Shown here: piece after piece, positions 12,187 to 22,690 of the stretch | Layout of the letters: each line of letters begins with the position of its first letter | How positions within the stretch are numbered: position 1 is the first letter of the stretch | DNA from: Tetraselmis striata | Lineage: Eukaryota; Chlorophyta; Chlorodendrophyceae; Chlorodendrales; Chlorodendraceae | Assembly (NCBI GenBank): GCA_006384855.1 | Contig: VCJN01002662.1 | Location: forward strand, 62,001-126,000 | Direction of reading: 5' to 3' | Length of the DNA stretch: 64,000 nt | Translations under genes and position numbers: made by a program | Notes under the pieces: model-generated | Databases searched by the model: none | What the model was told of the DNA's origin: nothing | The model's input: the letters and a program-made list of their open reading frames with translations, nothing else

Positions 12187-12800
12187 ATGCCGGGAGAGGG
12201 ATGGATATCGAGTGTGTCGAAGGATGGCGTGTACACATGCAAGCACTGCCATGGCATCGTGACGGGCAGTAGTGAAAGGACGGAGCGAGAGCGGCACTTC
12301 CTAAGATTCCCGAACTGTAGGCACTCGTTGAAGCGTGCGGGTAAGTTGCGCCGCAAGGCCGCCTTAGTACAAGCAGCAGCAGCAGGGGCGGCAGCAGCAG
12401 CAGCAACAACGGCAGGGGCGGCAGCAGGAGTAGCTGCAGCCGTCGGAAACGGCCCGCCGGCGCCGGTCTCGGAAGACGGCGGCTCGAAGGAGGGCGATGT
12501 GATGGGCGTGGGGGAGGACCCCGTTGGCGAAGACGGTATGGACATCGACGCGCCTGCGTGGCCGCCGGCGGGCGTGGAAGCCGCCGATGAGGGCGTGATA
12601 TACGGGAAGGCGATCCCGGTGACTTCTACGTGAAGGTCATCGCCAAGAAGTTCCGGGGAGTATGGCACTATGGCGTGATAACCGGCGTCGTTACCGAGTG
12701 GGTGTTGGAGCACTACGTTACTGCGGGGCGACCCAGTGGCGCGCTGTTTTCGAGGACGGTGACACTGTGGACCTTCTGCGTTCAGAGGTGAGTGGGCCCG
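12187..12800 (+). pseudogene. Zinc-finger (BED-like) plus Tudor-like ORF remnant, probably transposon-derived
   Basis: An ATG at 12187 opens MPGEGWISSVSKDGVYTCKH, with a Cys-x2-Cys followed by HFLRFPNC. This spacing resembles BED-type fingers of hAT-like transposases. An alanine-rich linker and an acidic region follow. Past the stop, at about 12630-12790, overlapping frames read KKFRGVWHYGVITG and then WRAVFEDGDTVDLL, the pattern of a Tudor/chromo-barrel domain, but in different frames. A frameshift or a missed intron is therefore needed. The similar Tudor-like segment in the piggyBac element at 22.0 kb suggests both belonged to transposon proteins of this genome. Function is inferred. Confidence 0.4.
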
Positions 12801-13444
12801 GCCTGTGTGCTGGTGGCACCACTCACATGCGGTTGTATGGAATCACACGTACCCGCCCGGTCGGCGTGGCAGGTTGTGGAGGCTATGGCGGCTGCCCAGG
12901 AGCACCCCCATGTGGATGCGGACGGGGAGGCTCGCTTGGTAACCGTCCCCGAAGGCGATGACCTTTTCGCGCAGCAAATCAACCGCATGAAGGCGCATCG
13001 CCTCTACCGGGAACCCAACCCCAACAAGAAGGTCTCCCCCCTCCCCCCCCCCCCCCCCCCCCCCCTCTTGCTTCCTCCTCCGCCACGTGCACCCATACCC
13101 ACCCACCCACAGCAACACACACCCACACTCACACTCGCACTCACAGCGACCCACCCACACACACAACGGTACATGGCCCCAGACGACTCTGGCCCCGGCG
13201 CCGTGGAGACGCCCATCCGGTTGGTTGGGAGCGCATCCGCTGCGTAAGAGGACGCGGTGGACTTCAAGGACCATTTGGAGAAGCTGCTGGACGACGTCCG
13301 ACGTACGGTGCAGGGCTCGCACTCGTATGCACTCATACTCGCGGGGTGGGGTGCGGTCTTGCCGGGCTGGACCCCCAGCGGTGGCGCTGGGGGGGTCCTG
13401 GCCTACAAGGCGGCGTCGCTTCGCAATGGCGACAAGCCCCGGCG

Positions 13445-13476
<32 letters not shown>

Positions 13477-13780
13477 AGAGACGTCGAGAGACAACTCCTT
13501 CTTTGTGTACAAGATGTTGAAGCAAGTCCCCGACGCCGACCCACCCCCCTACACCACCGAGGAGCTGGAGAGCGAGGAGGAGCTGCCCAGAAACCTGCTG
13601 GCGGAGCGCGAAGACGCCAAGTACACCACCATGGTCGCGCGAGCTCAACACTTCTACCTTGCCACGCCACCTCCCCCGCCAGGGGCTGACTCGGACGACA
13701 GCCGTGCCAGCGCTCGGCCCATTCGGGCTGCATTGTGTACGGTGTGGACGCCGAAACGAGCCCACACTGCCGTGGGCTTG
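12801..13780 (+). pseudogene. Continuation of the same ORF chain, unknown product
   Basis: Frames with conserved-looking text follow: VVEAMAAAQEHPHVDADGEA (about 12867 onward), a probable intron starting at GTCTCC near 13031 with a C run at 13043-13065, MDFKDHLEKLLDDVRR (13257), a G run at 13450-13476, and DNSFFVYKMLKQVPDADPPP (13490 onward). Frames change at the homopolymers. I do not recognise the protein. It ends near the first copy of the 337 bp repeat. Confidence 0.3.
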
Positions 13781-13831
13781 GACTTGTGGAGAGTGCCGGG
13801 CGGCGGCGGTGGTTCCGGCGGGGAGGAGGCC

Positions 13832-14168
13832 TGTTATGTACTCTACACTGCTGTACTTTGTACTGCGGGAGCCGACGAAGGAGCGAAGAACTGGCGACTG
13901 AACCGGACGAGAACGAGTACAAGCCAAGCGAAGTACGAGTATGAGCGCATTGCGAGTGCGAGTACAAGTGAAGGCGAAGTACTGGTACTAGGACGACGAG
14001 GCGTCAGTACGAGCGACTACCAGGCGACTAGTAGTGCAGGACAGTATTACGAGTACCCACATGGGGTGCGAGTAACCTGTACTTACGCCTGCGTACCAGC
14101 AGGAGCGCGATTGTCGTACGCTATGGTGTCACCTGCTAGAGGATGATGATACCAAGCGCGTGAGATGG
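13832..14168 (+). repeat. 337 bp LTR-like repeat, copy 1
   Basis: It begins TGTTATGTACTCTACACTGC and ends with CAAGCGCGTGAGATGG. It is almost identical in sequence and equal in length to copy 2. It is rich in GTACGAGTAC-like short repeats and encodes nothing convincing. Confidence 0.8.
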
Positions 14169-14499
14169 CAACATGAGGGCGATGGCGCACACGGACGAGT
14201 CAAAAGGGACTTGCGACAGTCCGACGCGACGAGGCTGAGCTCGAAGAATGCTGCATTTCTGTGGCTACCCATCGAACGACACCTATCGGTGCCATTGGTG
14301 GCGATTTGCTGCAACTTGCTGCACCACCAGATGATGCTCGACTATGAGGATTTTTTTTCCGAAGGGATTGCCTCTATGACGAGTGTCATCACCTGTACAT
14401 ATCTGAACATATTCTGGCTACGCGACTCTACAACGACGACCGAGTTCTGCTGAACGTACTGGCGAACAGCGCGGCCGCTGTTCATTAACAGGGTGAGAG
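14169..14499. other. 331 bp segment between two direct 337 bp repeats
   Basis: Unique sequence with no coding capacity. With its flanking direct repeats it has the plan of a miniature LTR element (TRIM-like), but no primer-binding site or target duplication is evident. Confidence 0.45.
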
Positions 14500-14836
14500 T
14501 GTTATGTACTCTACACTGCTGTACTTTGTACTGCGGGAGCCGACGAAGGAGCGAAGAACTGGCGACTGAAGCGGACGAGAACGAGTACAAGCCAAGCGAA
14601 GTACGAGTATGAGCGCATTGCGAGTGCGAGTACAAGTGAAGGCGAAGTACTGGTACTAGGACGACGAGGCGTCAGTACGAGCGACTACCAGGCGACTAGT
14701 AGTGCAGGACAGTATTACGAGTACCCACATGGGGTGCGAGTAACCTGTACTTACGCCTGCGTACCAGCAGGAGCGCGATTGTCGTACGCTATGGTGTCAC
14801 CTGCTAGAGGATGATGATACCAAGCGCGTGAGATGG
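14500..14836 (+). repeat. 337 bp LTR-like repeat, copy 2
   Basis: Direct copy of 13832-14168; I noticed a single base difference. The very high identity points to a recent origin for the pair. Confidence 0.8.
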
Positions 14837-15691
14837 AGCGCTGATTTAAGTGGAGTGTTAGTAGTAGGTACTAGAGCCTACTAGAACTATCTAGAATGCT
14901 ATAGCACTTGCTATAGCAATAGTAGTGAAATATTATATCACTGTGCTGCGGACAGACGAAGGTGCTAGGAACCGTGTCTGTACTTAGTAGTATATGACTA
15001 AAATAGCGACGGGCCGCGGGTTAGGACCGCACACGTCGATTTTAGAATTAGTCTAGTAGTTACACGCAGCACAGGTGGCGGAAATTGGATCGGTACACAG
15101 CGCACGGAATGACGGAAACCAGCGACGATAAATAGGCCGGCAAAACCACCGCCGGGCCAGTCACCCAGGTTACCGGCATTCCGGTACTGTAAGAATCCCT
15201 TTTCCCAAATCTCTGCTCATTATTCCTGGCCGTGTGGAATAACGATCCAATGGGCCCTCGACTCAGCTCCTGCTTTAGGACTATCTATGGCTAGACGTTT
15301 ATTCGGCCTCAGTCCTAAGGGGGCTGTAACAAGGCCCTTGTCCTACTAGATGGTCCGGGCATCCGCAAGGTGGCTGTTCTCATGGCCCCTGCCGACATGT
15401 CCTCCGCGAAGGCTGCCGACTTGGGCGTCGACGCCGGGGAGCTGCTGGTGGCGGGGATCCACGCGAGGTCGCACGACGGTGCGCGAGGGGGGGGGGGGGG
15501 GGGGCGGGGGGCAGCGACGGTGGGATAGGCGGGGCAGCGGTTGCTACCAAGTGAGGCTTAGCATCGTTTGCAGTAGCAACGCAGCCTTTCCGGTTGCATA
15601 GTGTGACGCCGCTTGGATGTAACCCAGCAGTACGCGCAAAGTGCAAGTGTTACACGCCCGTGTGCCCCACCTAATAACATTGCGCCCGACC
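14837..15691. other. Gene-free stretch
   Basis: No coding signal. A G-rich tract lies at 15487-15510. Confidence 0.4.
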
Positions 15692-16756
15692 TCACTGACG
15701 GCATGTCTCGCTCTCCTTCATCTCCCGGGCCGTCCGCCGCCTCACCCTGCGCACCCTACCAGCCGCGCGTGCCTTCTCGGAAGCCTCACACACGGCGGCG
15801 CGAGTCGCGTCGTGGAACGCGTCCCTGACATGGCGGAACTCCGCCCTCACCGCGGCCGTGATCGGGCAGGGGACTGCCCGCTGATGGGTCGCCATGCATG
15901 GGTACTTGGGGCCGCACAAAGCCGGGGTGCCGTCGCAGCAACACTCCCAGTCCGTCCGTTGGCCGCATTTCACGCATGACGGACGTCCGGCCAGGACACG
16001 CAAATGATAGTGCATGTGGCCGCCTCCCGCCACTGCTCGTAGTGCTCCGGTCAACATGGCGACGAGCAAGTCGGCATGTCCCGCAGTTGGCTGCGGGGCG
16101 GGTAGCGCGAGCGCAGCCTCGCTCGCCTCGACAACCCCCTCAGCCCTATCAGTCGCCTCGACCATGGCCTCCTCCGCCTTCTGACGCGGCGCATCATGCG
16201 CATCATCGTCGCATGGCAGGGCGTCCCCCCCCGCAACGGCGCCGTCGGCGGTGGCCGACGCCGTCGTGGCGGGGTGCTGTGAGGAGGTGGCCCTAGACAT
16301 AGGTGGGGCCGGCACCGCCAGGTGTTGCTCCACATGCGGTGCGGTTGCGGTTGCGGTGCGGTTCCTGACGCGACAGCTCCGTCGCACAGGTACCGGCACC
16401 GGCACCCCACGCCTGCTGCGCTTACCACCAACCGGCATGTTTCCTTTGGGAGGCGGTTCATCCGCGTCGGGGGTGAGCGGCGGTGCCGGTGTGGGTGAGG
16501 ATACTGCCCGGCCATTAGGGCTCCCGCCGCCCGCCGCTCCGCCGACCCACGCCGCGGCGTGTGCTGCGCCCCGCATAGTCGCCTCGAATATATTATACAT
16601 GACGCGGGGACGGGGGGGGGGGGGGGGATTCGTGCGTATCGTATGTCGGCGGAACGGCGTGCGAAGCTGCGGCTGGCGAAGGTGGTGGAAGTAAGCGTGG
16701 CGGCGTCGGCGGCGTATTACCGTGCGTGCATGCGTGCGCAACCTAGCGGCAGCAAG
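15692..16756 (-). CDS. Hypothetical protein with a C-terminal Cys-rich cluster, possibly transposon-derived
   Basis: A long minus-strand frame of up to 375 codons; the in-frame ATG is uncertain. The N-terminal half is basic and Ala/Pro-rich, with patches such as GGKRSRRGVPVPVPVRR. The C-terminal part has CVKCG, then CCCDG, then LCGPKYPCM followed by H, a zinc-ribbon-like spacing similar to the C-terminal cluster of piggyBac-type transposases. A G run on the plus strand (16612-16627) falls inside the frame near its start. It lies downstream of the other minus-strand transposon-like pieces and could be their last part. No family was recognised. Confidence 0.35.
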   Translation of the reverse strand, partial: LAAARLRTHARTVIRRRRRHAYFHHLRQPQLRTPFRRHTIRTNPPPPPRPRVMYNIFEATMRGAAHAAAWVGGAAGGGSPNGRAVSSPTPAPPLTPDADEPPPKGNMPVGGKRSRRGVPVPVPVRRSCRVRNRTATATAPHVEQHLAVPAPPMSRATSSQHPATTASATADGAVAGGDALPCDDDAHDAPRQKAEEAMVEATDRAEGVVEASEAALALPAPQPTAGHADLLVAMLTGALRAVAGGGHMHYHLRVLAGRPSCVKCGQRTDWECCCDGTPALCGPKYPCMATHQRAVPCPITAAVRAEFRHVRDAFHDATRAAVCEASEKARAAGRVRRVRRRTAREMKESETCRQ

Positions 16757-17299
16757 CGCCGGACTCGGCGTGTGCCGGCGGCAGAGCTGCGAAGCCATGG
16801 ACACGGTACGGGATGCCAAGTCTGGCTAAGCAACTGCCGAGGCTGGCGGCTTAACCCCCATGTCCGGCGGCTGAGGGACGGGAAGTGCGTAGAAGTTGAT
16901 CGGCAAAGCGGGCATATAAGCCTGGCTGTGCTAGGTTCCTGTTAAGTAATGGCGGTTTGTGCTAAGTAATTCGTAGGGGTGGACCGTGCAGCGCAGGTAG
17001 GGGGCGGTATAAATGAGGCCGGGCACATATACTGCTCCACGAAACGACACTGTCGCACGTGTGGTTGAATAGACCACCCCCCCCCCCCCCCCCCCCCGCC
17101 GACCCGCCACGGCATGTAATATCTGGCATGCATCGCCGGGGTATGTGTGAGTGGATGCCCCGCTTCCACCCCCCCCCTTTACACTTGTGCACTCATTAAG
17201 TTTGGGCTGGTTTCGGAGCAGTACATGTACGTATGTATATACATACAATGGAACGTAGGACTTGCGCGGAAAGAGGCGGGGCTGGCGGAGTGCATTGGA

Positions 17300-18290
17300 G
17301 ATGCGTAGAGTAGCGTGTTGGTGAGATTCGGGGTGTATCGGACGCCGGATGCCCATCCACCCGGCGTAAAAGACGCGTAAGTAATATTCACACTCTATTC
17401 ACACGCAAATGTGTGAAAACCGGACATTCCGTGCCGGATGAATGGGAATACGGCGTCCGATGCAGCCAAAATCCCAGCAACACGCTATTCTATGCACCGC
17501 CAATGCACTCCGCCAGCACCGCCTCATTCTATGTCGATTTCGAAAACGCCTTCACATTATCGACCGCTAATTGCAATTGCCACCGTGTAATGTTGTCACG
17601 ATGTGCGCACACAACAACACTTACTACCGGTTCCCACGCGGATGGAGGCGGGGCTTGCGGAGTGCACTGGCGGTGCACAGACTAGCGTGCTGCAAATAAT
17701 TGGGGTGCATCGGACGCCGGAGGCCCATCCACCCGGCGTAAAAGACGCGTACGTAATATTCACACTATATCAATAACACACAAATGTGTGAAAACCGGAC
17801 ATTCCGTGCCGGATTGATGGGAATACGGCGCCCGATGCAGCCAAAACCCCAGCAACACGCTATTCTATGCACCGCCAATGCACTTCGCCAGCACCGCCTC
17901 ATTCTATGGTATGTCGATTTCGAAAACGCCTTCACATTATCCACCGCTAATTGCAATTGCCACCGTGTAATGTTGTCACGATGTGCGCACACAACAACAC
18001 TTACTACCGGTTCCCACGCGGACGGAGGCGGGGCTTGCGGAGTGCACTGGCGGTGCACAGACTAGCGTGCTGCAAATAATTGGGGTGCATCGGACGCCGG
18101 ATGCCCATCCACCGGGCGTAAAAGACGCGTAATATTCACACTATATTCACACACAAATGTGTGAAAACCGGCGGACATTCCGTGCCGGATGGATGGGAAT
18201 ACGGCGTCCGATGCAGCCAAAACCCCAGGAACACGCTATTCTATGCACCGCAAATGCACTCCATCCGCAACCCCCGCCTCATTCCCAGTC
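17300..18290. repeat. Tandem array of ~375 bp units with inverted ends
   Basis: The marker GGCGTCCGATGCAGCC (or a one-base variant) recurs at about 17452, 17826 and 18202, a period of 374-376. Just before each unit is an inverted version of the same end, GGTGCATCGGACGCC, at about 17330, 17702 and 18082. Adjacent units therefore meet as a ~38 bp imperfect inverted repeat around a ~75 bp spacer containing AAAAGACGCGT and CACAAATGTGTGAAAACCGG. This is the pattern of a TIR-bearing short element multiplied in tandem. There are about two and a half units; the third is truncated at ~18290. Confidence 0.7.
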
Positions 18291-18408
18291 GTACGTGCTT
18301 GTGCACACGCACGGAATGCTGGCACTGCTCCGAAACCACTGTTACATACCCCGCTCATTGGGTACCGATTGCGGCGCATGCACGGCTAGATATTTGTTTA
18401 CATAAACC

Positions 18409-18439
<31 letters not shown>

Positions 18440-19310
18440 GTCTACTCACCATGCATTGGATTAGGGCGACGACTGCAAACAAGACGAGGAGGCGCGAATG
18501 AACTGCTCCGAAACCACGCGATGTGCCCGGTGACCTCCATATCCAGCACGTCCACCGATGCAAGTAATAAGGACAGGACCCCCCCCCCCCCCCCACTCGC
18601 CAAAGTGGAGGAAGTGTAGGAGTACAACCGGAGCATGACGTGATCCATTGTCGCTTATTTACAAGCACGGGCGGTGCTGCCAGACCCGATCGTCTACGGC
18701 GGGATGGAGGCGGCAGCGGCAACAGCAGGAGCCGCAGCCTCAACAACATGCCGCAGCTCCTTCGCTCTGGCATGGATGCTGGCGTAGTCCTCGTCACTGT
18801 ACAAATGGTTTGGCAACACAGCATGATCCCCACAGTGGGGCACATACTGCGCCGCCAACTCGTGATTGCGTTTCTCCGCAGCATCACTGCGGGGGGGTGA
18901 TGTGTGGGTAGAGTACCTCGTTGTAGGCTGCCATGAGCGGCGTGTACTGGGTAGGGTCGTCCGCACGGCCGCGGCCATGCAGTCCCAGAAGGTGCCCCTG
19001 CCCGTACAAGCGGACATTGCCACGCCCGTGACACTTGGGACATGGGTTACCGCTGGGCAACTCAACTAGGGCGCCCACGGGCCCGCGGTGCGTCGTGTCC
19101 GACCCAAACATGTACCCATGGTATTGTTCCATGCATGGCATGTCCTCCTCGGGGACACCCATGCCACGCTCCAAGTCCTCCAGGGGCTGCATCAAGTTCT
19201 TGTGGCTCATGATGAAGTCGGCCGCTCCCGGATTTGTCTCCACCAGCGTCCTCTCCGTGAGGCAGTGATGCTCGTGGCCCTTTTCATGTCAACACATGGA
19301 TGGCACTCAG

Positions 19311-19347
19311 TCCCCGCCCCCGCCCCCGCCCCCGCCCCCGCCCCCGC
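19311..19347. repeat. Six-base minisatellite (CCCCCG)n
   Basis: Five near-perfect copies of a C5G unit, directly followed by a G run at 19365-19380. Confidence 0.75.
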
Positions 19348-19494
19348 CACCGGCCTGGGTGGGTGGGGGGGGGGGGGGGGCACCGGGTACCGAATGTGCT
19401 TCACGGCATATGTGAAGCCCACTTCTGGCCCGCGGTACACCTCAGTGGGGCGGCAGTGGCACGTGCATGCAAGGATGGCCTGCAGATTTGGATA

Positions 19495-19819
19495 CGCTTG
19501 GTATCATCATCCTCTAGCAGGTGACACCATAGCGTACGACAATCGCCGCTGCTGGTACGCAGGTACATACAGGTTACTCGCACCCCATGTGGGTACTCGT
19601 AATACTGTTCTGCACTACTAGTCGGTTTGACTGTAGTCGATCGTACTGACGCATAGTCGTCCTCGTACAAGTACTTCGCCTTCACTTGTACTCGCACTCG
19701 CAATGCTCATACTCGTACTTCGCTTGGCTTGTACTCGTTATCGTCCGCCTCAGTCGCCAGTTCTTCGCTCCTTCGTCGGCTCCCGCAGTACAAAGTACAG
19801 CAATGTAGAGTACATAACA
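19495..19819 (-). repeat. 325 bp LTR-like repeat, copy 3 (inverted)
   Basis: Reverse complement of the repeat at 13832 and 14500, ending with GAGTACATAACA. It is more diverged than copies 1 and 2. It sits inside the minus-strand ORF remnant, so it was inserted after that element arrived. No target duplication was seen. Confidence 0.75.
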
Positions 19820-20444
19820 GACAAGGCGGAAGGTGGTACGAGTCCGTAGCGCGTGGTTGTTCAGTTTTTCCAGGTCCCGACGAACGATATCGACGGGGTA
19901 GAGCTTCAGTGAGAGGGTGAGTAGGTCCAGGGCTCCGTCTCTGTAGGGAAGCCCGCCTCGCAATCTAGCAGCCTCGCCTCCAGCAACACGCGTGGGGTCA
20001 GCATCACGGACTTCAATGATGATGGGGGCGGGGGGGGGGGGGGGGGGGTCGTAGTCTAGGCAACATACAGTCCGCCATGTAGCGGACATGCGCCCAACGT
20101 CAAGGGTAGACAATATCACGGTGTGGGGGTGCCAGTGACATGCTCGACAACCAGGCTATGAACATGGCAGTCGAGTGGGAGATCTTGCCCGCTCAACGCT
20201 TCCTTCTCGTTTTCACCGTCGGCGCCTCCACTCTCGTTCACTACCTCCTCGGGCGGGTCTGATGTCTCGCAGTGCAGCTCGTTTTGGTCGTCGCCACTGT
20301 AGCCGATCGCGGCGCGCGGGTTTAACACGTCGTAGCCATGAGTAGCGCGCGATGAGACAGCGGCCGATGTAGCGGAGTAGCCAAGCAGCCGACCCGGCCG
20401 CCGGCTCTACGGCCACCGTATCGTGACGCTACCGACGCGTAGAC

Positions 20445-21310
20445 TCGGCATTCACTGAAACGAGTGGTATATCCGGGTGGTCAAGCACCTGTGTCACATG
20501 GTTCGAGACGTTGGATGGCGGAGCAAGATAGGCGGCGAGGTAGGAGCGACGGCCCCGGGTTCTGACGGAAATGGGGCCTGGGCACTGGGGCACGAGGGAC
20601 AACCGGCGCCGCCGCGAGAGGCGCCGCGACACCATGGACGCTTCCGGGGCGAACATGAGCTGACGGGCAGGACATAGCTTGTCTCGGCGCCGTGAGGGGG
20701 CGGTCGACCGTGCTTTGGCCTGCGGGGCGAAGGTCAATCACTTGTCTTTGTAACATTTGAAAAAACCAAAGTCCGTGAGGCGGCAGACGCAATCGCACGG
20801 CCGCGCCACCCTCAAGACTCACACGTAGACAAATTCACCACATGCCAACGACATATTGTCCAAGCAAGGTATTAGGCGAGTGCAAGGTGGTAGAGGAGAC
20901 ACATCAGGGGCATGGCACCTAGGCCGGTGGGTTGCAGCTTCAACACGTTGGCGGTCTCGCATGACTCGGTGCCGTCTTCCCACCTGATGCGGAATGTGTT
21001 GCTAGCGACCGACTTGTCGACAAAATAACGCTACCAAACTTCAAGGCCCAACAATGTTGGCGTACTCTACTGCCGAGGGCAGCGGGTGCAAATGGCCCAC
21101 GGCGCGGGCGGCCACACCTTGTTGACCCCGATAGGTTTCCTCATGGTGGAGGGGTGGGTGGGTGGTGAGGGCCGCCTTGTGCCGGCCGATCTGCGGACTC
21201 CAGCGGCCCCAGCCCGGTTCAACTTAGGTATACTATTTTGCGCTCGGGGGACCTCCCCTGGCGCCGTGCGTGGTGATGGTCATCGCGCAAGTGTTGCCCA
21301 ATTATGGGCC
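20445..21310 (-). repeat. Left arm of a large inverted duplication
   Basis: The reverse complement aligns over ~860 bases with 21845-22690, at roughly 80-85% identity by eye. Shared landmarks are TATGGGCCCA, GGGGAGGTCCCCCGAGCGC, CACCATGAGGAAACCTATCG and CGCCTCTCGCGGCGGCGCCG. It encodes a Tudor-like segment (FRIRWEDGTESCE). Where the right arm has an in-frame TAG before LQPT, this arm has a lysine codon. Confidence 0.75.
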
Positions 21311-21347
21311 CATAATTTCTGCCGGTATTTGTTATATATAACCCCTT

Positions 21348-21482
21348 CTTGATGACTATAACGGAGCGTCGCCTACCCAGGGCTTTCCGTAACTGCATCG
21401 CTGCCTGAACGGCCGTAATAGACGTTGCAAGGGTTTCATTGATGCCAGTCGTGTCCCTGGATGAGCGGGGGAAAAAAACCCT
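21348..21482 (+). repeat. ~135 bp dispersed repeat, copy 1
   Basis: Starts CTTGATGACTATAACGGAGC and ends in an A run. A second copy lies at 39966-40111. Confidence 0.7.
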
Positions 21483-21604
21483 TTTATAGCTATAAAAATT
21501 CAGACCCCTGAAATGATTTCAGATCCCGCGAGTAGCCCATATGGCAATTTTCTTTTCAGACCCGCCCCGTCCGGACCTGTTTGCTTGAAGAGCCTTTTCA
21601 GAAC

Positions 21605-21635
<31 letters not shown>

Positions 21636-21745
21636 GCCCCCCCACCCACCCCCCCCCCCCCCCCCCCCCCCCCCCCGGAAATGTCTTCAGGACGTCCGGA
21701 GGGGGGTCTGAAATCATTTCAGGGGTCGGAATTTTTTATAACTAT
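21483..21745. mobile_element. MITE-like palindromic element with a ~70 base C tract at its core
   Basis: Its ends are inverted repeats of about 34 bases around CCCCTGAAATGATTTCAGA (21489-21523 and 21707-21742). A second, inner inverted pair around GTCCGGAC/GTCCGGAG lies at about 21558-21580 and 21688-21710. The core is a nearly pure C tract, 21607-21676. It has no coding capacity and is placed between the two arms of the inverted duplication. Confidence 0.6.
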
Positions 21746-21844
21746 TTTTATGATTAGAAGGGGTAAACAACTACAAGCACATCTAGTGCCTCGGGCAAAA
21801 ATGTTGTATATATACAACAAATGATGTATATATAAAACAAAAAA

Positions 21845-22690
21845 GTATGGGCCCAGTACTATGGGCAAAACTGGCATGATGACCACCAGGGCGTCAGGGG
21901 AGGTCCCCCGAGCGCCAAATAGTATACTTAAGTTGACCCGGGCCCGCTGGAGTGCGCCTATCGGCCAGCACAAGGCGGCCCCCACCACCCACCCACCTCT
22001 CCACCATGAGGAAACCTATCGAGATGAACATCCATGTGGCCGCCCGTCGAGGGCCATTTGAACCCGCTGCCCTCGGCAGAGTACGCCAACACATGGCCTT
22101 GAAGTTTGGTAACGTGGTCGAGTCGGTCGCCAGCAACAAGTTCCGCATCCGGTGGGATGACGGCACAGAGTCATGCGAGACCACCAACGTGCTGTAGCTG
22201 CAACCCACCGATGCTGGCGCCCTGCCCCAGGTGTGTCTCCTCTACCACCATGCACTCGTCTAATACCTTGCCTGGACAGTATGTCGTCGGCTTGTGGTGA
22301 TTTTGTCGGCGTGTGTGGGTGGCGCGGCCGTGCGATTGCGTCTGTCCCCTCGCGGAATTTGATTTTTTTTTAAATATTCCAAAAACAACTGGCTCGCCTA
22401 CGCCCCGCAGGCTAGAGCACTGTCGACGGTCCCCTTCACGGAGCCGAGACAAGCTATGCCCTGCCCATCAGCTCCTGTTCGCCCCGGAAGTGTCCATGGT
22501 GTTGTGGCGCCTCTCGCGGCGGCGCCGGCTGTCCGTCGTGCCCCAGTGCCCAACCCCAAGTCCCGTCACAACCCATGGCCAGTGCCACCGCACCTCGTCG
22601 TCGATCCTGCTCCGTCACACGGCGTCTCGATTCCTGTGACACTCAACACATCCGTGCACTGGTCAAGTTCAGTAAGGCGGTACCTGGAGC
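21845..22690 (+). repeat. Right arm of the large inverted duplication
   Basis: Partner of 20445-21310. It lies within the 5' half of the piggyBac-like element, so the duplication joins two element 5' ends head to head. The terminal TIR is kept only on this side. Confidence 0.75.

Larger units (their letters stand above)
18400..20440 (-). pseudogene. Degenerate transposon-like ORFs on the minus strand
   Basis: Reading from 20340 downward, frames encode MLNPRAAIGYSGDDQNELHC (20116-20328), then LTLSLKLYPVDIVRRDLEKL (about 19840-19900), are interrupted by repeat copy 3, then resume as ETNPGAADFIMSHKNLMQPL through CPKCHGRGNVRL (18884-19243) and on to 18400. The frame changes at C/G runs (18409-18433, 18579-18594, 19365-19380, 20029-20048). 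The piece directly continues the left arm of the inverted duplication, so it is probably a relative of the piggyBac-like element with a divergent middle. I do not recognise its catalytic core, and classification is inferred. Confidence 0.35.

Noticed and set aside
12937-13967. Long minus-strand frame of up to 374 codons (12843-13967)
   Set aside because: It runs antisense through the plus-strand ORF chain and repeat copy 1, with Pro/Gly strings produced by the homopolymers; it is a shadow frame.
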